Below, piece by piece: positions 35,964-44,783 of a DNA stretch of 64,000 nt (the stretch's first letter is position 1; the number at the start of each line of letters is the position of its first letter). The stretch spans positions 1 to 64,000 of the forward strand of contig NZ_JBPYCR010000006.1 in the NCBI RefSeq assembly GCF_051846915.1, in the 5' to 3' direction. The translations under genes were made by a program, and so were the position numbers. Source of the DNA: JBPYCR01 sp051846915 (GTDB lineage Bacteria > Bacillota > Bacilli > Bacillales > Amphibacillaceae). The notes under the pieces are model-generated. The model was given only the letters and a program-made list of their open reading frames with translations, made no database searches and was not told the DNA's origin.

Positions 35964-36542
35964 TTATTTATTTACTTTAACCATTGCTGGTCTGATAACA
36001 CGATCTTTTAGCATATACCCTGCTTGTAATTCTTCTACAATTGTATTTGAATCTTTTTCTTCATCTTCAACTTGCATCACTGCATGGTGCAAATTAGGGT
36101 CAAATTGTTCATTCAATGTTTCCATTTTTTCAATACCTTGTGCTTTTAATGCTTCTTCAAGCTGGCTGTAGACCATTGTAATGCCTTCAATTAAATTACG
36201 ATTGTCATCATTAACTTCTACTTTTAATGCACGTTCAAAATTATCAAGTGCAGGAAGTAACTCGTTCGCTAAATCTTGTGATTTATATTTTTGGGCTGCT
36301 GACTTTTCTTTTTCAGTACGTTTTTTAAAGTTTTCGTATTCAGCTTGCAATCGAAGCGATCGCTCAAGCGCAGCTTCTTTTTCTTCGCGCAAGCTCTCAA
36401 GTTCTTTACGAAGTTCAGCGAGTTCTTCTGCGTGATCATTTTCGTTATTATCACTATGTTCAACTTCTATATCTTCTGGTTCGATTTTTTCAATTGTTTC
36501 TTCTTCGTCTGAAACAATCGTTTCCTTATCCTGATCTCCCAC
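35964..36542 (-). CDS. grpE: Nucleotide exchange factor GrpE
   Basis: Releases ADP from DnaK. A very acidic N-terminus (EEETIEKIEPEDIEVE) is followed by a long coiled coil (about 45-90) and the conserved ANELLPALDNFERAL, PNLHHAVMQVE and GYMLKDRVIRPAMVKV. The GTG at 36542 follows GGAGGTG and yields 192 residues; the start at 36557 overlaps that SD site. Confidence 0.96.
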   Translation of the reverse strand: MGDQDKETIVSDEEETIEKIEPEDIEVEHSDNNENDHAEELAELRKELESLREEKEAALERSLRLQAEYENFKKRTEKEKSAAQKYKSQDLANELLPALDNFERALKVEVNDDNRNLIEGITMVYSQLEEALKAQGIEKMETLNEQFDPNLHHAVMQVEDEEKDSNTIVEELQAGYMLKDRVIRPAMVKVNK

Positions 36543-36644
36543 TATAGCACCTCCCATTTAAATAACCATTGTACACTCTATCATGAATTGTCATCGAAAT
36601 AAACAAATTGCATTTTTACGGATTTAGCATCAATATTAAGGTAC

Positions 36645-37676
36645 TTATTGGTTGTTTTTATACCAAATATACAACGCATCCGTCATCTCACTTGATAGAG
36701 CATTTAGTAATGTAATCACTTTTTTATACTCCATTCTCGTTGGTCCTATGAGACCGATGGTTCCTCCTTGTTTATTTCCTAATTGATAATTTGCAGTAAT
36801 CAAGCTAAAATTTTTAATTGCCTCTACCTTATTTTCATTACCGATAGAAACGTTTAAGCCGTTATGTTTATTTTTTAACAAATTAGCAATCGCCTCTTCA
36901 TTTTCCAACATGGAATAAAAAGAATGAACTTTATCAACATTTTGAAATTCCGGTTGTATTAACATGTTTGATTTTCCGCCAATGTACAATTTCACAGAGT
37001 CATCGTGAGAAAGCACCACTTTCAAATAATCGAATAATTGTTCCGAGTTTCTGATGTACTTTTTCATTAACAGATGAATTTCGGTATTCAATCGATTCGA
37101 TAATTGCACAATCGGAACTTCATACAACCGTTCATTTAAAATATTGACCATTTTTTCCAGATCAGCCGTACTTACCCCTTCTGGGATGGTAAAGGAGCGA
37201 TGTTCTACATGGCCAGTATTTGTTACCAATATTGCTACAGCAGTCTGAACAGATAGTGGAACTAATTGAATCTGTTTTAACTTTGTTTCATTTACTTCCG
37301 GACCAAGTATGATTGACGTATAATTTGTTAAATCAGATAGTACTTGAGCGGACATTTGTACAATTTGCTCAAACTCAAAAAAACCATCTTGTATCATATG
37401 TTTAATAACGTCAACTTCTTGAAAATGAATAGAAGGGCCAATGACATGATCTACATAATAGCGATATCCCTTTTCCGACGGGACTCTTCCCGATGAGGAA
37501 TGGGTTTTCTCCAGTAATTCCATATCTTCCAGATCAGCCATAACATTTCGTATGGTAGCTGCACTAAAGGTTATATTTTCCTTTTTGGAAATTACACGTG
37601 AGCCAACCGGCTGAGCGGATTCGATGAAGTCATCAATTATTGTTTGTAATATTAGTAACTGCCTTTCTGTTAACAT
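36645..37676 (-). CDS. hrcA: Heat-inducible transcription repressor HrcA
   Basis: Represses class I heat-shock genes by binding CIRCE. A winged helix occupies the first 75 residues (QLLILQTIIDDFIESAQPVGS, SAATIRNVMADLE), and the rest is the HrcA core with SSGRVPSEKGYRYYVD and GPTRMEYKKVITLL. ATG at 37676 follows GAGGTG and gives 343 residues, the B. subtilis length; the start at 37697 lies inside the operator. It is the first gene of hrcA-grpE-dnaK-dnaJ. Confidence 0.97.
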   Translation of the reverse strand: MLTERQLLILQTIIDDFIESAQPVGSRVISKKENITFSAATIRNVMADLEDMELLEKTHSSSGRVPSEKGYRYYVDHVIGPSIHFQEVDVIKHMIQDGFFEFEQIVQMSAQVLSDLTNYTSIILGPEVNETKLKQIQLVPLSVQTAVAILVTNTGHVEHRSFTIPEGVSTADLEKMVNILNERLYEVPIVQLSNRLNTEIHLLMKKYIRNSEQLFDYLKVVLSHDDSVKLYIGGKSNMLIQPEFQNVDKVHSFYSMLENEEAIANLLKNKHNGLNVSIGNENKVEAIKNFSLITANYQLGNKQGGTIGLIGPTRMEYKKVITLLNALSSEMTDALYIWYKNNQ

Positions 37677-37690
37677 GATGATCACCTCTG

Positions 37691-37717
37691 TTAGCACTCT
37701 ATTACCACGAGTGCTAA
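37691..37717. promoter_or_regulatory. CIRCE operator for HrcA
   Basis: Perfect inverted repeat TTAGCACTC - 9 nt - GAGTGCTAA, 14 nt upstream of the hrcA start, identical to the consensus. It autoregulates the hrcA-grpE-dnaK-dnaJ operon. Confidence 0.98.
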
Positions 37718-37724
37718 TGCTATT

Positions 37725-37756
37725 TATAAATTATCAAAACATCATTTTTTTGTCAA
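37725..37756 (-). promoter_or_regulatory. Putative SigA promoter of the heat-shock operon
   Basis: A perfect TTGACA (37756-37751) lies upstream of an AT-rich -10 area containing GATAAT (37735-37730, 15-nt spacing) and overlapping alternatives such as TAATTT at 17 nt. CIRCE follows directly. Confidence 0.6.
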
Positions 37757-37895
37757 TATGGATGCTTCAAAAATATAATAATGTGTTTTTATAATATTTC
37801 TTTTCATCATACATTAGCCGTTTAGTAGTGTTTTTCCTTAGGATGTTTTCATTAGGAATGAAATAACAACGAATGAATTCAAGGTCTATAAATTG

Positions 37896-37933
37896 AAAAA
37901 ATTATTTAGTAAATGTTTACTAAATAATTTTTT
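37896..37933 (-). terminator. Terminator of lepA
   Basis: Perfect 18-base inverted repeat with a 2-base centre (AAAAAATTATTTAGTAAA and complement), ending in T6 on the minus strand, 20 nt after the lepA stop. Confidence 0.85.
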
Positions 37934-37953
37934 CATTTGCTCATTGATTTAGT

Positions 37954-39762
37954 TTAGTCATCACCTAACTGCAAGACAGCCATAAAAGCTTCTTGAGGTA
38001 CTTCAACAGAACCAACCATTTTCATTCGTTTCTTACCCTCTTTTTGCTTTTCTAGAAGTTTTCGTTTTCTCGTCACGTCACCGCCATATAGTTTGGCAGT
38101 TACGTCTTTTCGTACTGCCTTAATCGTCGAGCGTGCCTGAATCTGATTTCCAATTGCCGCTTGAACAGGTACTTCAAACTGCTGTCTCGGAATTAAATCC
38201 TTTAATTTTTCTACAATTTGCTTCCCTCTCATATAAGCAAAATCCTTGTGGACAATGATCGAAAGGGCATCTATCGGCTCTGAGTTTAATAATATATCCA
38301 TTTTCACAAGATTGGAGACTCTGTTACCGATAAATTCATAATCCAGTGAAGCATACCCTTTTGTTTGTGACTTTAATTGATCAAAGAAATCATAAACAAT
38401 TTCGGACAATGGTATCTCATAAATTACGTTAACACGAATATCATCCAAATATTGCATATCAATAAATTGCCCGCGCTTTTTTTGGCAAAGCTCCATAACT
38501 GTACCTACATAATCATTTGGGACCATAACTGTTGCTTTTACAAACGGTTCCCGTATTTCACTAATCACTTGTGGATCAGGCATCAAGGACGGATTATCTA
38601 CGTTTAGTTTTTCTCCATCTGTTTTTTCTACTTCATAAATAACACTTGGTGCTGTTGTTATTAAATCAATATTATACTCGCGCTCAATTCTTTCCTGGAT
38701 GATTTCCATATGCAATAAGCCCAGAAATCCGCTACGAAAACCAAAGCCGAGTGCTTGTGATGTCTCAGGCTCATATTGCAAGGAGGAATCATTTAATTCA
38801 AGGCGTTCCAAAGCTTCGCGCAAATCATTGTAGTTTTTTGAATCAACCGGATATAAACCACAAAATACCATTGGATTTAACCTCCGGTAACCGGGTAACG
38901 GTTTTTCAGCAGGATTTTTTGCCAATGTGATTGTATCCCCTACTTGCGTGTCACCAACTTGCTTAATTGCTGCAGTCAAGTAGCCTACATCTCCTACAGT
39001 CAGCGCATCTTTCTTTATTGGGCTTGGGGTAAAGACGCCTAACTCTTGGACTTCATATTCCTTACCGTTTGCCATCATACGTACTTTGTCGCCCACTTTT
39101 ACAGAACCATCTTTAACACAGACATATGCAATTACTCCGCGGTAGGAATCGTATAGCGAATCAAAAATTAATCCTTTAAGTGGGTTGTTTTTATCACCTG
39201 TAGGCGGTGGAACAACCTCTACAATTCTTTCTAAAATCTCTTCGATACCGATGTTCGCCTTCGCTGAAGCTAAAATAACATCATCCGGATCTATTCCAAT
39301 AACATCAACCAGTTCTTGTGTTACCCGTTCAGGATCCGCGTTTGGAAGATCAATTTTATTAATTACAGGAATAATTTCTAGTTCATTGTCCAAAGCTAAA
39401 TAAACATTGGCAAGTGTTTGGGCTTCTATTCCTTGGGCAGCGTCTACTACGAGAATAGCGCCTTCGCACGCTGCTAAGCTACGAGAAACTTCATAAGTGA
39501 AATCAACATGTCCCGGGGTATCAATCAAATGGAATGTATATTCTTCGCCGTTATTATGATCGTATTTTAATTGAACTGCATTTAGTTTGATTGTTATGCC
39601 TCGTTCACGTTCTAGGTCCATACCATCTAAAAATTGTTCTTTCATTTCTCGTTCGCTTAATGCTTTTGTATTTTCCAAAATTCGATCGGCTAACGTTGAT
39701 TTGCCGTGGTCTATATGTGCTATAATGGAAAAATTGCGCACATTTCTTTCTACTTTCGCCAT
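37954..39762 (-). CDS. lepA: Elongation factor 4 (LepA) GTPase
   Basis: Translational GTPase that acts on ribosomes during stress or initiation. G1 is AHIDHGKST; other motifs are ERERGITIK, DTPGHVDF, NKID and ASAKANIGI. The C-terminal EF4 domain is complete and ends RKRKLLEKQKEGKKRMK. Length 602. ATG at 39762 lies about 12 nt after AGGAG. In B. subtilis hemN (hemW) follows lepA before hrcA; here it is absent and a terminator closes the unit. Confidence 0.97.
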   Translation of the reverse strand: MAKVERNVRNFSIIAHIDHGKSTLADRILENTKALSEREMKEQFLDGMDLERERGITIKLNAVQLKYDHNNGEEYTFHLIDTPGHVDFTYEVSRSLAACEGAILVVDAAQGIEAQTLANVYLALDNELEIIPVINKIDLPNADPERVTQELVDVIGIDPDDVILASAKANIGIEEILERIVEVVPPPTGDKNNPLKGLIFDSLYDSYRGVIAYVCVKDGSVKVGDKVRMMANGKEYEVQELGVFTPSPIKKDALTVGDVGYLTAAIKQVGDTQVGDTITLAKNPAEKPLPGYRRLNPMVFCGLYPVDSKNYNDLREALERLELNDSSLQYEPETSQALGFGFRSGFLGLLHMEIIQERIEREYNIDLITTAPSVIYEVEKTDGEKLNVDNPSLMPDPQVISEIREPFVKATVMVPNDYVGTVMELCQKKRGQFIDMQYLDDIRVNVIYEIPLSEIVYDFFDQLKSQTKGYASLDYEFIGNRVSNLVKMDILLNSEPIDALSIIVHKDFAYMRGKQIVEKLKDLIPRQQFEVPVQAAIGNQIQARSTIKAVRKDVTAKLYGGDVTRKRKLLEKQKEGKKRMKMVGSVEVPQEAFMAVLQLGDD

Positions 39763-39832
39763 ATATGCTGTTCACTCCTACGATTATAACTGCATCGATT
39801 CCTAAAGATTTATTTATCTTTAGCTAGCATTG

Positions 39833-39861
39833 ATTATAGCAACAGTAGACCTTCGTTTCAA
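39833..39861 (-). promoter_or_regulatory. SigA promoter of lepA
   Basis: TTGAAA (39861-39856) and perfect TATAAT (39838-39833), 17 nt apart. An 8-bp hairpin (39802-39823) lies at the predicted 5' end of the transcript. Confidence 0.8.
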
Positions 39862-39940
39862 TAAATACAGAAATACAGAATAGGTTAGACGTAATAATCT
39901 CTTTAAGAAACATGTTTCACTTACAAATACCGATCATCAT

Positions 39941-40243
39941 TTATTCAAAGAATAGCTTAGTAAACTGGTACATGACATGGACAACTAACTCATAAAATGC
40001 ACGAACACCCTTTTCTAAAAAAGATGCTACCTTCTGAATAAAGTGCTCTTGTCCAGTTATAACGGCAGCTTGTTCCGGAACAAGCTCTTCCACAATGATT
40101 GGGGTATCATCCATTAATTCCTCTTCCTTCTCTACTACTTCCACATTCTTATCTGCGGACTGCTTATTTTGATCAATGCCAAAAACCATTCCTGATAAAA
40201 AAAATAGTGCAAAAAGCAGGATAACAATAAATGCCCGGACCAT
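39941..40243 (-). CDS. yqxA: YqxA family protein (DUF3679)
   Basis: A 100-residue protein with one N-terminal membrane helix (about 4-22), an acidic linker (EVVEKEEELMDDTP) and a C-terminal amphipathic helix (FIQKVASFLEKGVRAFYELVVHVMYQFTKLF). It matches the YqxA/DUF3679 family found next to spoIIP in Bacillus; function unknown, sporulation-linked by position. ATG at 40243 follows GGAGGAAT. It lies 2 nt from the spoIIP stop and should share its transcript. Confidence 0.8.
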   Translation of the reverse strand: MVRAFIVILLFALFFLSGMVFGIDQNKQSADKNVEVVEKEEELMDDTPIIVEELVPEQAAVITGQEHFIQKVASFLEKGVRAFYELVVHVMYQFTKLFFE

Positions 40244-40245
40244 TT

Positions 40246-41412
40246 CTATTCCTCCTTCACTTCTGCATCAACCTTTTCTGCATTCCAATATATTTCACTG
40301 AATGTTTCTGCAACGATATCAGCTGTTCGATATAACTCTTCCAAATTATTATCTACACCGCCTATTTCGAGCAGCAAAGCATTTTCGGATAAATCCTGAT
40401 TAAAGACACCGTTCGTTCCAGCACCTTCTTTCGTAATTACGGCTTTACTCAATCCGGGGTATTTTTCTTGAATTTTATAATGCATCTCTGTAGCTAAAGC
40501 CAGATTTTTCTCAAAGCTTGCATATTCCGCACCGATTACAAATAAAACTTGCGCATATTCCTTGCCGTTAATTGTTGTCGTTGTTTTTTCTCTACGTAAA
40601 CTATCCCGATGAATATCAAACACATATTCAATATCTTTATTTGTAGCCATCGCCTCTTCCACAATAGGACGTGAGGTTGCATAAGAACTTCCATATTTCA
40701 GCCCCTTTTGTTGTAGAACTTGCATAATATCCGTTGTGTCCATACTTGTGCCTATGCCATTCTGTCGAAGCGTTTTTGCTACACGATCGCTCACTTTCGA
40801 AACGTTCACTTCTTTATGGTGGGCCTTATTTGGGTCTGTAACTTCTGGTAAATGAGGTAAAAATGATTCCCTATTATGTGTATTGTAAATAAATACAACC
40901 TCTCTATCACCTGTCGTTAAGCCATTATTGTCCTGCTTCTTAATATTTTCATCGGGCTCTTCAGCGACTGCTTCACGATTTCTCAAAACCTCTTCCAATG
41001 GAGGGGATGACTCATAGGATAGACTTGAATGACTCGTCCCTTCCCCAGCAACAATTATCCGATTTTCAAATGAAGAAAAACCGGGAATAACATGTGTAAG
41101 CAAACTTCTTGTATCGCCTGATTTTATATTTGTTACAACTTGGAAAAGTGCCGTAGACAATTTGGGCACTGCTTTGTCTTCTGGAAATGCATTTTTAAAA
41201 ATGCGGTTTTCCAATCCAAGCAAATATAAAAAAGTGGAACTGTCCACATCACTTGTCCATGTAGTAATTGTTTGGGAAGAGAATCGATATGCAGGTTTAA
41301 TAGTTGTTAGCATACCTATAAACACAATTAATATAATGACACTTATTAAATACAATCCCCCACCTTTTTTAAATAAAGGATTTAAAAGGTGTTTACCATT
41401 TTTAAAAAACAA
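40246..41412 (-). CDS. spoIIP: Stage II sporulation protein P
   Basis: Septal amidase and endopeptidase that removes peptidoglycan during engulfment, acting with SpoIID and SpoIIM. One N-terminal membrane helix (about 20-42) precedes a variable region. The catalytic domain has VFIYNTHNRESFLPH, YVFDIHRDSLRR and LLEIGGVDNNLEELYRTADIVA. TTG at 41412 lies after GGGGAGGA. Length 388. It is followed by yqxA; gpr lies upstream with a small hairpin between. Confidence 0.95.
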   Translation of the reverse strand: MFFKNGKHLLNPLFKKGGGLYLISVIILIVFIGMLTTIKPAYRFSSQTITTWTSDVDSSTFLYLLGLENRIFKNAFPEDKAVPKLSTALFQVVTNIKSGDTRSLLTHVIPGFSSFENRIIVAGEGTSHSSLSYESSPPLEEVLRNREAVAEEPDENIKKQDNNGLTTGDREVVFIYNTHNRESFLPHLPEVTDPNKAHHKEVNVSKVSDRVAKTLRQNGIGTSMDTTDIMQVLQQKGLKYGSSYATSRPIVEEAMATNKDIEYVFDIHRDSLRREKTTTTINGKEYAQVLFVIGAEYASFEKNLALATEMHYKIQEKYPGLSKAVITKEGAGTNGVFNQDLSENALLLEIGGVDNNLEELYRTADIVAETFSEIYWNAEKVDAEVKEE

Positions 41413-41441
41413 TGTTCCATCCTCCCCACAATCGATCTGCT

Positions 41442-41461
41442 CTCATAGTTAACTCTATGAG
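41442..41461 (-). repeat. Small inverted repeat between gpr and spoIIP
   Basis: CTCATAG (41442-41448) pairs with CTATGAG (41455-41461), 6-nt centre. No T run follows, so termination is unlikely; it could help separate gpr and spoIIP transcripts. Confidence 0.4.
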
Positions 41462-41525
41462 GCAAAAGGAGAAGATAGAACATAATCTTTTAATTTCTTA
41501 TGTGATTTAATAGAGCATACTTTTG

Positions 41526-42617
41526 TTATCGTGTATAAGACGCAAAATTATCTGTATTAACATTCTCATGCAACGCTGCATTGATTCCGCTTGCCAGCAC
41601 AGTTGCCATGTCTATCATAAAACCATCTACTTCCTTAGGGGTTACCATCAAGTTATGTCCAATTGGAGTCAATACTTCGGAAATCAACTTTCTTTTTTCA
41701 CCTTCAGACAAATTTCCTACAAGCCCAAGAAAGGTATTTCTTTTTTCGGCATCCGGTAAATCAGACTCTTGAAATGTTTTTGTACCAAAGGTCATACTTG
41801 CCGGTGCAAGCGCTTTTGATGGTTTATCTTTATCTTTCCACTCTCTACCCACATGTTTCAGTAAAAAATCGATTGTATCACTCGTAATAGTTACAGCATC
41901 GACGACTGTTGGAACACCAATCGCAATGACCGGTATTCCCAGTGTTTCGACACTTAATTCTTTCCGTTTATTTGCTACGCCCGACCCTGGATGAATGCCG
42001 GAATCAGACAGCTGAATCGTTTCATTAATACGTTCAATTGACCGTGAAGCAAGTGCATCAACGGCTATGATGAAATCGGGATTAAATTTTTCGACAATCC
42101 CATGTATAATATCACTTGTTTCCATCCCTGTGACCCCCATGACTCCGGGAGTAACGGCGGCAACCGCTCGGTACCCTTCAGCAACTGTTTCATATTCTAA
42201 CTCAAACAAGTGATTTGTAACGAGAATTTTCTCAATCGACATCGGCCCAAGCGCGTCTGGTGTTACATTCCAATTTCCTAATCCAACGACTAATCCTTTA
42301 CTATCTTTTCCAATGTTATTTTGTTTCAATAGATTCTTTAATTCATCTGCTAAAATATTTGCAGCTTCATGCTGTTTTTTCGTGTCTCGCTTTTTAACTC
42401 CATCAGCATAAATCGTCACATAGGAGCCGGGCTTTTTCCCGAGCTTTTCCGCTCCTTGTTCATCAATTGTTACATAGGAAATTTTTATATTATGGAGCGT
42501 CCGATCTTTAACTGTAACCCCGCTGAGTTCATTCTTTTTTTCGTCACCAACATGCATGTCTTTTGCTTCTATCGCCAGGTCTGTTCTTACTTGTAATTCC
42601 TGGAATGAGTGATTCAT
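41526..42617 (-). CDS. gpr: Germination protease GPR
   Basis: Spore-specific aspartic-type endopeptidase (family A25) that degrades small acid-soluble proteins on germination; made as a zymogen processed near the N-terminus. Conserved blocks are VRTDLAIEA, VVGLGNWNVTPDALGP, VIAVDALASRSIERI and QLSDSGIHPGSGVANKR. The start at 42617 is used (AAGGGTG, 6 nt upstream); the start at 42626 has no SD site. Its 363 residues match the family. In B. subtilis gpr is a SigF/SigG gene; no such promoter was resolved because the gap upstream is filled by a repeat. Confidence 0.95.
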   Translation of the reverse strand: MNHSFQELQVRTDLAIEAKDMHVGDEKKNELSGVTVKDRTLHNIKISYVTIDEQGAEKLGKKPGSYVTIYADGVKKRDTKKQHEAANILADELKNLLKQNNIGKDSKGLVVGLGNWNVTPDALGPMSIEKILVTNHLFELEYETVAEGYRAVAAVTPGVMGVTGMETSDIIHGIVEKFNPDFIIAVDALASRSIERINETIQLSDSGIHPGSGVANKRKELSVETLGIPVIAIGVPTVVDAVTITSDTIDFLLKHVGREWKDKDKPSKALAPASMTFGTKTFQESDLPDAEKRNTFLGLVGNLSEGEKRKLISEVLTPIGHNLMVTPKEVDGFMIDMATVLASGINAALHENVNTDNFASYTR

Positions 42618-42648
42618 CTGTAACACCCTTTCATTCGTTTATAGAGCT

Positions 42649-42898
42649 TGTTCAAAAGTCCGGTAAAAAACGCTTTGATACAAAGGGAGTTCGACTTAGT
42701 ACTGACACATCCGGGGATTGTAATTACGATTTCGTCCATAAAAATGTGTCAATCACCTATCCTGTGGCTATAGCAGAACTTCTACTAAGATCCCCATATT
42801 ATGTGAAAACATAGAAGTCAGTGACCCTTCACAAGCCCGGTATTCAAAACTTTAGCGGCTTGAATTTCGCGCTTTTTATCCATTGTTTTAGAAAACAC
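42649..42898. repeat. Dispersed repeat (TIR-like ends), copy 1
   Basis: Bounded by inverted ends: TGTTCAAAAGTCCGGTAAAA at the left and a right end whose complement begins TGTTTTCTAAAAC and then GGATAAAAAGCGC. The right half aligns with the copy at 52073-52200: both contain ACTTCTACTAA, TAGAAGTCAGT, CCCGGTA then TCAAA, CTTGAAT and CGCGCTTTTTATCC in the same order. No reading frame with support is present. Confidence 0.75.
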
Positions 42899-42956
42899 AC
42901 TTATATGGTTATATCGTATACAAAATACATAAAAACATGTACTTGAAATAATACAG

Positions 42957-42985
42957 TTGAAATAAAGAGATTCTTTTGGTAAAAT
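42957..42985 (+). promoter_or_regulatory. SigA promoter of rpsT
   Basis: TTGAAA (42957-42962) and TAAAAT (42980-42985), 17 nt apart. The predicted transcript has a leader of about 125 nt before the rpsT ATG, containing the 12-bp palindrome CTGGATATCCAG (43061-43072). Confidence 0.75.
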
Positions 42986-43116
42986 ATTTCTTGTTCTTGA
43001 TAATTGGGAATAGAGATAGCAAATCGGAAGAATTGACTAGTGTTTTATTTTCGAGTTAATCTGGATATCCAGTTTACTATTTGACAATTATTTGATCTAT
43101 TAGGAGGTGGAAATAC

Positions 43117-43383
43117 ATGGCAAATTTAAAATCAGCAATTAAGCGTGTGCGAGTTAACGAGAAAAAACATGCATTAAACCAGTCGTTTAAATCCGACATG
43201 CGTACACATATTAAGCGTCTTGAACATTTAATTCAGGCAAAAGATGTTGATAATGCAAAAGCCGCATATAATACTGTAGTAAGTAAAATAGATAAAGCAA
43301 TGCAAAAAGGCGTTATTCATAAAAACAACGGAAATCGTCAAAAAACACGTCTTGCTAACAAAATAAACCAACTGAGTGCTTAA
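43117..43383 (+). CDS. rpsT: 30S ribosomal protein S20
   Basis: Binds 16S rRNA early in 30S assembly. The 88 residues start ANLKSAIKRVRVNEKKHALN and end KTRLANKINQLSA, a complete and normal S20. ATG follows AGGAGGTGG. It is on the plus strand between minus-strand gpr and holA, its usual inverted position in Bacillus. A terminator follows immediately. Confidence 0.98.
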   Translation: MANLKSAIKRVRVNEKKHALNQSFKSDMRTHIKRLEHLIQAKDVDNAKAAYNTVVSKIDKAMQKGVIHKNNGNRQKTRLANKINQLSA

Positions 43384-43394
43384 TTGCACACGAA

Positions 43395-43427
43395 AAAAAC
43401 GATCCTCATCATGAAAGGATCGTTTTT
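43395..43427 (+). terminator. Terminator of rpsT
   Basis: Perfect 11-bp stem (AAAAACGATCC and complement) with an 11-nt loop and a T run, 12 nt after the rpsT stop; also readable from the holA side. Confidence 0.9.
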
Positions 43428-43472
43428 ATTTTGCGATATTTTTTTACGTAATTTCACTCTTCTGCTATATTT

Positions 43473-44498
43473 TCATGAAGCAGCTTGCGTTAAATCGTAC
43501 AGCAACAGTTCAAAAGCAATACCTTTATCCATTTTCCCTTGTTTAATAGCAGCATCCGCGGTTGTTAATTTATTAATTATTTCTTTTAACATTGCCGATG
43601 AAAAATGCTGATCCCGGTTATAAGCAATTTTAATCACATACGGATGAGCTTTAAGCTGTTTCTGCATCCTAAATTGATTATAACCTTTTGATTTTAATAC
43701 TTTCACCTGCAAAATCATTCTAAATTGGTAAGCGAGTAATGCAAGTATCGCTATTGGCTCTTCTTTCATTTTCTCCAGATCTTTATAAATATGAATTGCC
43801 ATTTGTAAGTTCCTATCCATTACTGCTTCTGCAAGCTTTAATGATGATTGATTTACTGTATGACCGATTAAGTTTTCCACGATATCTTTTGTAACGGTTC
43901 CACCTTCACCAATATACAAAGCAAGCTTGGTGATTTCATTTTTTATAAGGTATAAGTCCGTCGATAAATTCATCGCTATAACATCTGTGGCATCTTTATC
44001 TATTGAAATCTTATGTTGGTTTGCCATCTTATTAATCCATTGATGAACCTCTTGTTCTTTAACGTGTTGACATGCCACCGCCATGGCATTTGCTTTTATA
44101 GACTTTACAATTCGCTTTCTTTCGTCCATCTTCTCAAATGGTGCAACAAGGATTAATATCGTATAGTCAACAGGATTAGTCAGATACTGTTCTAATCGGG
44201 TTAAATCGTGATCAAATAATAATTTTTCTTGCTTTGCTTGTAAAAAAACAGCATTTTCCGCAATAATTATTTTTTTATCACTAAAAAACGGATAAGTTTC
44301 CGCGTCAGCAATCACTTCTTGAATGGAAGTTTCCTTTAGATCGTAAACAGATGTCTCAATTTGATTTTCAGTCGACATACTATTTATGATATGCTGTTTG
44401 ATATTTGTTATAAAATAAGCCTCTTCACCGCACAAAAGAACGACGGATGGAAAATTTTCTTTTTGTATTCTTTGCCGTGCCTCATCAAAAGACAACAT
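43473..44498 (-). CDS. holA: DNA polymerase III delta subunit
   Basis: Wrench subunit of the clamp loader that opens the sliding clamp. A AAA+-like N-terminal domain has the VVLLCGEEAYFI pattern and KKIIIAENAVFL, and helical domains follow with LSTDLYLIKNEITKLALY. Length 341 when the ATG at 44498 is used (GGAGTGG upstream); the frame continues to 44585 without support. It is convergent with rpsT and divergent from yqzM, as in B. subtilis. Confidence 0.94.
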   Translation of the reverse strand: MLSFDEARQRIQKENFPSVVLLCGEEAYFITNIKQHIINSMSTENQIETSVYDLKETSIQEVIADAETYPFFSDKKIIIAENAVFLQAKQEKLLFDHDLTRLEQYLTNPVDYTILILVAPFEKMDERKRIVKSIKANAMAVACQHVKEQEVHQWINKMANQHKISIDKDATDVIAMNLSTDLYLIKNEITKLALYIGEGGTVTKDIVENLIGHTVNQSSLKLAEAVMDRNLQMAIHIYKDLEKMKEEPIAILALLAYQFRMILQVKVLKSKGYNQFRMQKQLKAHPYVIKIAYNRDQHFSSAMLKEIINKLTTADAAIKQGKMDKGIAFELLLYDLTQAAS

Positions 44499-44601
44499 AG
44501 GATCCACTCCGATAGCTATGGTATATTGTCTATTATAGCAGGTAAAATTTTGGAGAGAAATGTTTTTGTCACTTCTCTCCGTCATCTATATAAACGTTTA
44601 A

Positions 44602-44624
44602 AAAACAGTCCCGGGAACTGTTTT
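44602..44624. repeat. Inverted repeat between holA and yqzM
   Basis: AAAACAGT and ACTGTTTT flank CCCGGGA, forming an almost perfect inverted repeat of 23 nt in the divergent gap. No T run follows, so it is not an obvious terminator; it may be an operator. Confidence 0.45.
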
Positions 44625-44783
44625 CAAACGGGATCCCTTATAGCTTTTGCCGAATGTCCCTTTCATATAGCTGTAAAGTCTTTCTAAAATTGGAGAATCC
44701 TAAATTTTTGTTACAATTTGTTGTTTGGCTAGATTTATTTTAAAAAGTGATTTATACTAACAGAAGATATAGGAGGGATGGAT

